This document shows, one piece after another, positions 57,930 through 64,000 of a stretch of 64,000 nucleotides of DNA. The DNA is from Chaetomium olivaceum. Taxonomy: Eukaryota; Ascomycota; Sordariomycetes; Sordariales; Chaetomiaceae. The stretch covers positions 62,001 to 126,000 of the forward strand of contig JAYWVB010000039.1 in assembly GCA_039881045.1 (NCBI GenBank). The letters run 5' to 3'. Both the position numbers and the translations under genes were made by a program. A model generated the notes under the pieces. That model searched no databases. It saw only the letters and a program-made list of their open reading frames with translations, and was not told the DNA's origin. The stretch's first letter is position 1. Every line of letters starts with the position of its first letter.

Positions 57930-60744
57930 CTAGAGGTGCGGCCCACCGCCGAAAGCGAAGTTGGGGGGGTAGTTGATGCCGTTGGGACCCATAGTGATAC
58001 CCGCGGGCAAGTCCATGACGATCGGCTCGTCGGCATTACCACCACCTTGTTGTGGTGGTGGTTGTCGTTCCGATCGTCACCACCCCTCCTCATATCGCGC
58101 CCGCCGCCGTGATGTTTCTCGGCGCCCTTGTGGCGCCACCGGCCGCCGGGAGGACCGCCACCAGCATTGTTGCCAGAGTTGTTGGGGGGCCCACCAGGGC
58201 CGCCGCCCATGTGTCCGTGAGGAGCATTGGCCTGCGGATTGACGTGCCCGCCAAAACCGACGGGCGGCTCGTCTTCGGCGTGTCTGCTAGACTTGGGACC
58301 GTGGTTGCCGCCCTTGTCGGTCTGCATGCGGCGGCTGATGGCCTTGGACGAGACACCGGCGCCTATCTCAATATCGGGCTCCTCGACGGACAGTCCGCTG
58401 ACAATAGGGCGGCCGCCAGAGCCGCCGTAGGGTGCGGTCAGCATCCACTTGCGATCGGCCTCGGTGAGCTTGTGGATGGGAATGATGCTGACGCCGCTCT
58501 GGTAGTCGCTGCAGTCGCGGGGGCCAAAGCCTACACCCCATCTCGTCTATCACGAGGGAGATGGTTAGCAAAATAGGGAAGTAATAGAGAGGGTGGGCTA
58601 GGGGATGCTTACTCGGAGTTGGAAATCCTGGCTGCGCATATCCTCCATAGCGGTCTTTGCCCGCTCGGCGTCCTTGCGGAAGAACATCTTGACAAAAGCA
58701 TGGCGCTTGTCCTTGTTGACAATGCAGGTTTGGACTTGGCCGAAACGGCTGAAGATTCCGCGGAGCTCGCTCTCGGAACAACTGGGAATAGTTAGTGGGC
58801 CATGTTTTACCAGGGGTGAGAGATACGCAAGATGCGCAAGAGTGGTTGGTACTCACGTTACACCGCCCACAAAAAGGGTTCGGCTATAACACCTTGATGC
58901 TGCCGCTCGGAATGTTGTTGTCATATTCGACCCACTTCTCCTGTTGGGACGGTTCTTGTCCCGGGCTGTCACTATGGCGCCCGTGAGGAGATCGCTGGCG
59001 GTAATCTGTCATGTGCCCGCGCCGGTCCCGATCATCTGCACGGCCCCGGCCAGGTGAGCCAGGGCGTCCATAGTCAAAACCACGGTCATTTGCACGCGAT
59101 CTGGGAGAACCCCGGTTATCCCAACGGGAAGGCGAGCGCGACCTTGACCTGCCTCGGTGCCGGTTTGGCGACCTCATGCCGTCATGATAGGCGCCACGAT
59201 CACGGGCCTCGTCGGGTCGAGGTGCGTCCCAGGGAGCAGGGCCACCGCCGACTTGGGAGGTGCTGCGTATCCTGTCTGGGTGGGCTGGGGCATCTGGGGC
59301 GGAGCTGCCGCGGGTATGGTGCCGGTTTGGCCCATCATCTGAATTACGCTCGCGATCTTGTCAATGGGAATACCCTGAGCGGCCAAGGCTGCAACAAGCT
59401 GTACGGTCGCAGCAGCCGGATTACTTGGGCCGCCTTGCTGCGGCGGGATACCGCCCGGGGCAACCGGTGCAGCCGGAGGCCCTGCCTGTGCCGGCATCGC
59501 CGGTGGGAATGCGAATGGCAGTCCTGGTACATTTACAGGATGGGCAGGCGCTTGAGATGTCGGTAGGTACGAAATGCCTGGCTGTGTTGGAAGGGGCGCC
59601 GGAGCGGCCTGCAACGCCGCATTACTAGGCAGACCACCGGGTGCACTAAACACGGGTGCCGTAGCCGGGTGGATGCCGGAGCTAAAGCTGCCAGGCTGGG
59701 ATTACTCTGCGCAGAGGAAGCATTCTGTCGGGCAATGCTTGCAAGTTTGTCCAGAATGATGTTCGGGACTGCTTGGTTTGCTGGTGGCGCTGCTGCCACT
59801 TTGCTACCAGAACCAAGCGAAGCTAAGAGGTTGGGCGGCGGGCTGCCAGGAGGTGTTGTCGATGCATCTGTCGACAGGGGTATGGTTAGAGCAAATTGTA
59901 TGTCGAGGCGGCGTGCGCCAAAACAGAGCGGTGAGGACAATGTCGGGGGGAACCTACTCGTGGGTCTCGGCGCATTCAACCTCTCCTTGAAAGAGTTGAC
60001 CATAGAAGTAGGGAACGTCTGGCCCTTCTCCCAGATATCAACCAGCTTCTTTATCTTTTCCTACGGGTAACGATCCTTGTGAGTGTCTATCCATCATGAA
60101 AGTGAAAGTACGAATTCTCAAAAAACGCAGGTGAGGTAAGGTCTCAAGGCAAATGCCCTCGGCAAAGACTCTTGACTCGTGGTGATCCCGGTGGTGGTCC
60201 CGTAAATAGGGTCATCACGGGTGGTTCGCCTCACACGTTGCTGATACATTCCTAGGAATCAGGTGGCATTCAATGCGATGTTCTCTGCGTACCTTTTGGT
60301 CTTCTGGTGTCGTGGCAATGATGTCGTTCATCAAGATGGGGATCAGTTCTGTTACTCTATTCACACCCGCAGCGAATGTCCCGTCTGGCGCTGAGATGCT
60401 CGGTGTCTGCCCTTGAGCTTTGGCCTGATCCAACCATTTCCTTGTTACAGAGTCTACGACGTAGAGTACTCCCAGTTTGTGTGTGCCGGGTGTTTTCTTG
60501 AAGTGGGTGAATAGCTTTTGTATCAGGACCGATTCATACTGTGAAAGAGGCCATGTTAGCCCAACAACCGTGCCGCACAAAATGTCGCGTGGATGCGTGT
60601 GGGCGGCTTGTCATTGCTCACCTGGACGTTGGCGACACATAGCGCCGTAATATTTGTGATTCGAGATCCGGATACTCCTGGTGGCTTCAGCGAGAGCATG
60701 CCCTGCAGGCCGGCTTCCAGCTCTGCTACAACCGATGATGCCAT
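57930..60744 (-). CDS. NRD1: Nrd1/Seb1-type RNA-binding protein (CID plus RRM), several frameshifts
   Basis: The N-terminus is an RNA polymerase II CTD-interaction domain spread over exons 60744-60622, 60538-60293 and from 60060: KLGVLYVVDSVTRKWLDQA, then IKKLVDIWEKGQTFPTSM. A long Pro/Ala/Gln-rich linker, an Arg/Ser-rich stretch (RHRGRSRSRSPSRW) and an RRM (RTLFVGGV, then HAFVKMFFRKDAERAKTAM) follow, with RWGVGFGPRDCSDY and a Gly/Asn/His-rich tail; stop at 57932-57930. This is the order of S. pombe Seb1 and yeast Nrd1, which couple transcription termination to RNA processing. The frame shifts near 59700, 59215 (one C missing), 58886 (one extra T) and 58050. All lie in low-complexity or homopolymer sequence, so I read them as base errors. 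Confidence 0.85.
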
Positions 60745-62168
60745 GGCGAAACAATGGCAGTTGATGTCGGATTAAGAGATTTCTTTGATGGATCGCGTGT
60801 TTTTCGCGATAAGTAAAGTACGATAATTGCCCCAAGTTGTCAGGCGAAAAGGTCTATACCATGCTCTTCTTAAGTCACGAAAGTACGGTGCCTGTCGAGG
60901 AGCTCCAGCCTTCGTTGGTGCAATCTTTTGTGGGAATGCAATCAACGGATTACGAAACTTCGACGAGAGCGAGGGTAAGACGCGAAGGGCCGGTTTAGAG
61001 GGGTGGTGAAAAGGCGCAAAAGAAAAAGGTTTTAGCCCGGAACACTTTGACGCCGCTCTTGCGAAAAACCGCGTCGGCACCAGCAAATTCTTCTGCCCAG
61101 TGCGGATAGTATTTCAACCAGCTGTACCAGTCACGAGGTCGACCTCTAGACCAGCAATTTTGCACCGGGGCTACTGTGATTTGTTTGGAATTGATGAGGA
61201 TGTGTTCGGATAGAGCGCTGTGAGAAAATTCGATGGGTTCGCAGCAAGCAGCAACACCAGGTTCTTGTGGGATGGAGGAGGAGGCGGGGCCCAGGAAGGA
61301 GAATTGAGGGCGACCTTTTTACTGCAGCTGGTTTGATTGACCCACATTTGTCTGAGCCAGATAACACCAAGCCTGCAGGTGCCGGTTGACTAAGCCGGAT
61401 GTCTGGCGGCTTGTACCAAAACCTCCGGTCGCCCAGGGAAGACCGAGAAGCCGACAAGACAACCCTGGCAGGATACAACAAACCTGGAACCATTCCAAAC
61501 ATACACAGTATGTATGTTCAAGCACGAAGTTGAAGAATAAGGTACATGTAGTTTTCTCGGGCCGGGCTCGTGGATGTCAATTGATTCCACACACCACATC
61601 CATAATACCAGCTCAGCTTGTAAGAGGTGACACCACAATATGAATATTCCTAACTCTCATTTATTGGTTTGCAGCCTCTGTTCGTTGTTGGGGTGATGCG
61701 CCGCTTTCATGAAGCGCCGTGACGTCAATGGCCACACCTGGCAGCAGCTCAAAAAAGCATGGACCTCTCGTGTTGTTGGGACAAAAGGTTTTGAGCTGCC
61801 CAAAGGAAGGAGCTGTCAAGAGTCCAAAAACGAGTACATTTTCTGTAGGCCTTTACGTAGCTTATATGGTGCCAGCATGGGCATTGTCTTGATTCAAGGG
61901 ACCTTACGGGTAAGTTCGGGAATTGCGCCTTGGGTACGGTGTAGGATGCGGGAAACAGTAGGCAAGGTGTTGGCATTGCAGTTGATGTTTTGGGGGGCCT
62001 CCTTGGTCCCGAACCCCGGTTGGTCCGCGTGTTGCAGGTGCCGCCCCCATGTGTCCGGCCGGGGGGCTGCGGTTTTTTTTTAACTAAGCTTGATCGCCCG
62101 AAAGTTTTCTCGCCTTCCTTCCTCACCTCCTTGACAACCACTCAAGCCTCACACCCCAGATACCAAAC
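60745..62168. other. Intergenic between divergent NRD1 and citrate synthase
   Basis: About 1.4 kb with both promoters. The open frame at 60772-61086 on the minus strand has an Arg/Ala-rich start but no family features and is probably leader sequence. Confidence 0.4.
61720..61727. promoter_or_regulatory. CRE/ATF-type palindrome TGACGTCA
   Basis: Perfect eight-base palindrome, the binding word of bZIP factors of the ATF/CREB group, 440 bases upstream of citrate synthase. Chance occurrence cannot be excluded. Confidence 0.35.
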
Positions 62169-63878
62169 ATGGCTCCCGCTATGCGCCTAGCGACCTCCAC
62201 TATGAGGGCCTCCCTGAAGGCACCCTCGGTTCTCTACAGGAACACCGCCTTCACGGCCGCCAGATACTACTCGTCCAAGAGCCAGGTACAACTCGTCCCG
62301 TTTCCCCCTCTGCAGCCTGACATCATTTGTTGACCATGTAACCTGCATGCAGACATTGAAGGAGCGCTTCGCTGAGCTTCTGCCCGAGAAGATTGAGCAG
62401 ATCAAGGCCCTGAGGAAGTATGGAACCCCCCTCCCATCTGGCTGGTGCGTGTGATTGTGCACCTTGCTAACGTGGGGTCGCAAATAGGGAGCACGGTTCC
62501 AAGGTTATCGACAAGGTCACCCTCGACCAGGTATATGGCGGCGCTCGTGGCATCAAGTGCCTGGTGTGGGAAGGTTCCGTCCTCGACGCCGAGGAGGGTA
62601 TCCGTTTCCGCGGCAAGACCATCCCCGAGTGCCAGGAGCTCCTGCCCAAGGCCCCCGGTGGCAAGGAGCCTCTGCCCGAAGGTCTCTTCTGGCTTCTCCT
62701 AACCGGCGAGGTCCCCACCGAGCAGCAGGTCCGTGAGCTGTCGGCCGACTGGGCTGCCCGCTCCGAGATCCCCAAGTTCGTCGAGGAGCTCCTCGACCGC
62801 TGCCCTACCGACCTCCACCCTATGGCTCAATTCTCGATGGCCGTTACCGCTCTCGAGCAGACCTCGTCGTTCGCTCGCGCCTACGCCAAGGGTGTGCACA
62901 AGAAGGACTACTGGGGCTACACCTTCGAGGACTCGATGGACCTCATTGCCAAGCTCCCCACCATCGCCGCTCGCATCTACCAGAACGTCTTCAAGGGCGG
63001 CAAGGTCATTCCCGCTGAGAAGGACAAGGACTACGCCTACAACTTCTCCAACCAGCTCGGCTTCGGCAACAACGCCGACTTCATTGAGCTCATGCGTCTC
63101 TACCTCACCATCCACACCGACCACGAGGGTGGCAACGTCAGCGCCCACACCACCCACCTGGTTGGCAGCGCCCTCAGCTCGCCCTTCCTGTCCCTGGCCG
63201 CTGGCCTAAACGGTCTCGCCGGCCCTCTGCACGGCCTCGCCAACCAGGAGGTGCTCAACTGGCTCACCGAGATGAAGAAGGCCGTTGGCGACGACCTCAG
63301 CGATGAGGCTATCACCAAGTACCTCTGGGAGACCCTGAACAACGGCCGCGTCGTTCCCGGCTACGGCCACGCCGTTCTCCGCAAGACCGACCCGCGTTAC
63401 TCTGCCCAGCGCAAGTTCGCTCAGGGTAAGCCGACCTCGACCCCCCCTCCCCACCCCTCGACGACTGAGCCGCCAAAAAAATACGTATGAAAATGGTTAC
63501 TGACCCCCTCTGCAGAGAAGATGCCCCAGGACCCCATGTTCAACCTGGTCAGCCAGGTCTACAAGATCGCCCCCGGGGTTCTCACCGAGCACGGCAAGAC
63601 CAAGAACCCGTACCCCAACGTCGATGCCCACTCTGGTGTTCTCCTCCAGTACTACGGCCTGACTGAGGCCAACTACTACACTGTTCTCTTTGGTGTCTCG
63701 CGTGCCATTGGTGTGCTTCCCCAGCTCATCATTGACCGCGCTGTCGGCGCCCCCATCGAGCGGTAAGCGACCCCCACGCACATAATGCAACTCCGAATCA
63801 TTCCGCTGACGTGATAATGTGTGCAGCCCCAAGAGCTTCTCGACCGACAAGTGGGTCGAGATCTGCAAGAAGCTTTAA
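62169..63878 (+). CDS. CIT1: Mitochondrial citrate synthase
   Basis: Five exons in phase: 62169-62285, 62353-62417, 62488-63425, 63516-63762 and 63827-63878, giving 472 residues. A mitochondrial presequence rich in Arg/Ala/Ser ends near ARYYSSKSQ. The fold is complete: KTIPECQELLP, TTHLVGSALSSP, GPLHGLANQEVL with the first active-site histidine, PGYGHAVLRKTDPR with the second, and the catalytic aspartate in NVDAHSGV. It condenses oxaloacetate and acetyl-CoA in the matrix, first step of the TCA cycle. The ending KKL is short and lies after the last family block; a KKL tail is not a strong peroxisomal signal here. No frame correction is needed. Confidence 0.96.
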
Positions 63879-64000
63879 AAAGCTGTAATATTGGCGCATT
63901 ATTGCGCGCATAGGGTTAGGTGGTTGGGCACGGCGCGAAGGGTTCGTTTTACGGTTATATCATGTATAGAATGGATGGGATATCTGAGCGGTTTCTACAG
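63879..64000. other. 3' flank of citrate synthase
   Basis: 122 bases to the window edge; 3' untranslated region, nothing else seen. Confidence 0.4.

Noticed and set aside
60772..61086. Small mitochondrial protein gene on the minus strand
   Set aside because: Only the Arg/Ala-rich start is suggestive; the rest shows no family block, and it overlaps the NRD1 promoter and leader.

Overview
The window is nuclear DNA of a filamentous ascomycete, most likely a Sordariomycete of the order Sordariales (inference). The support is GC-rich coding sequence, many short introns (about 50-90 nt) with CTAAC/CTAAT-type branch sites, 5-bp target-site duplications around chromodomain Ty3/gypsy elements, and a conserved housekeeping gene set. 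I assigned genes by reading motifs and checking splice phase by hand; no search was run.

Layout. 1-3166: 3' part of RRP12 (ribosome biogenesis). 4503-6146: an FHA-kinase gene; 9407-11710: a decayed tandem paralogue of it, with an unknown two-exon gene between them on the minus strand. 12056-12821: an ankyrin gene with an unresolved 5' end. 14187-14284: an intron-containing tRNA-Ser(GCT). 15473-17118: an FAD-dependent oxidoreductase. 17479-22267: three nuclear genes for mitochondrial proteins in a row: COX11, GEP3 and MRP49, the last two divergent. 23541-26044: O-mannosyltransferase PMT2. 26895-27839: an unusual Rab GTPase. 29198-31486: choline-transporter-like PNS1. 32601-33813: a WW-domain protein with a GY-rich tail. 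34283-35248: EMC7. 35578-37243: O-acetylhomoserine sulfhydrylase. 38857-39563: a MARVEL-like membrane protein. 41819-44059: a long-chain acyl-CoA synthetase. 44350-56681: a transposon-rich island holding a WD40 gene. 57930-60744: a Nrd1/Seb1-type RNA-binding protein. 62169-63878: mitochondrial citrate synthase.

The island is the most informative part. A 6.98-kb chromodomain Ty3/gypsy element (44742-51719, 203-bp LTRs, target duplication CCTAG) sits inside an older LTR of a second family. Within it, gag is split: its 5' part is on the plus strand, while its 3' part and all of pol are inverted on the minus strand behind a third LTR. A GGTAG duplication at both broken gag ends lets the history be read: a second copy, or a solo LTR, inserted into gag, then two inverted LTRs recombined and flipped the gag-pol segment. 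The 203-bp LTR carries telomere-like TTAGGG units.

A second theme is sequence quality. RRP12, PNS1, the WW gene, EMC7, the acyl-CoA synthetase, the WD40 gene and NRD1 each need one or more single-base frame corrections, mostly a missing G or C in GC-rich runs, while PMT2, COX11, GEP3, MRP49, MET17 and citrate synthase read cleanly. I read this as uncorrected assembly indels rather than wholesale gene decay. Only the second kinase copy shows in-frame stops, which look like real pseudogenisation.
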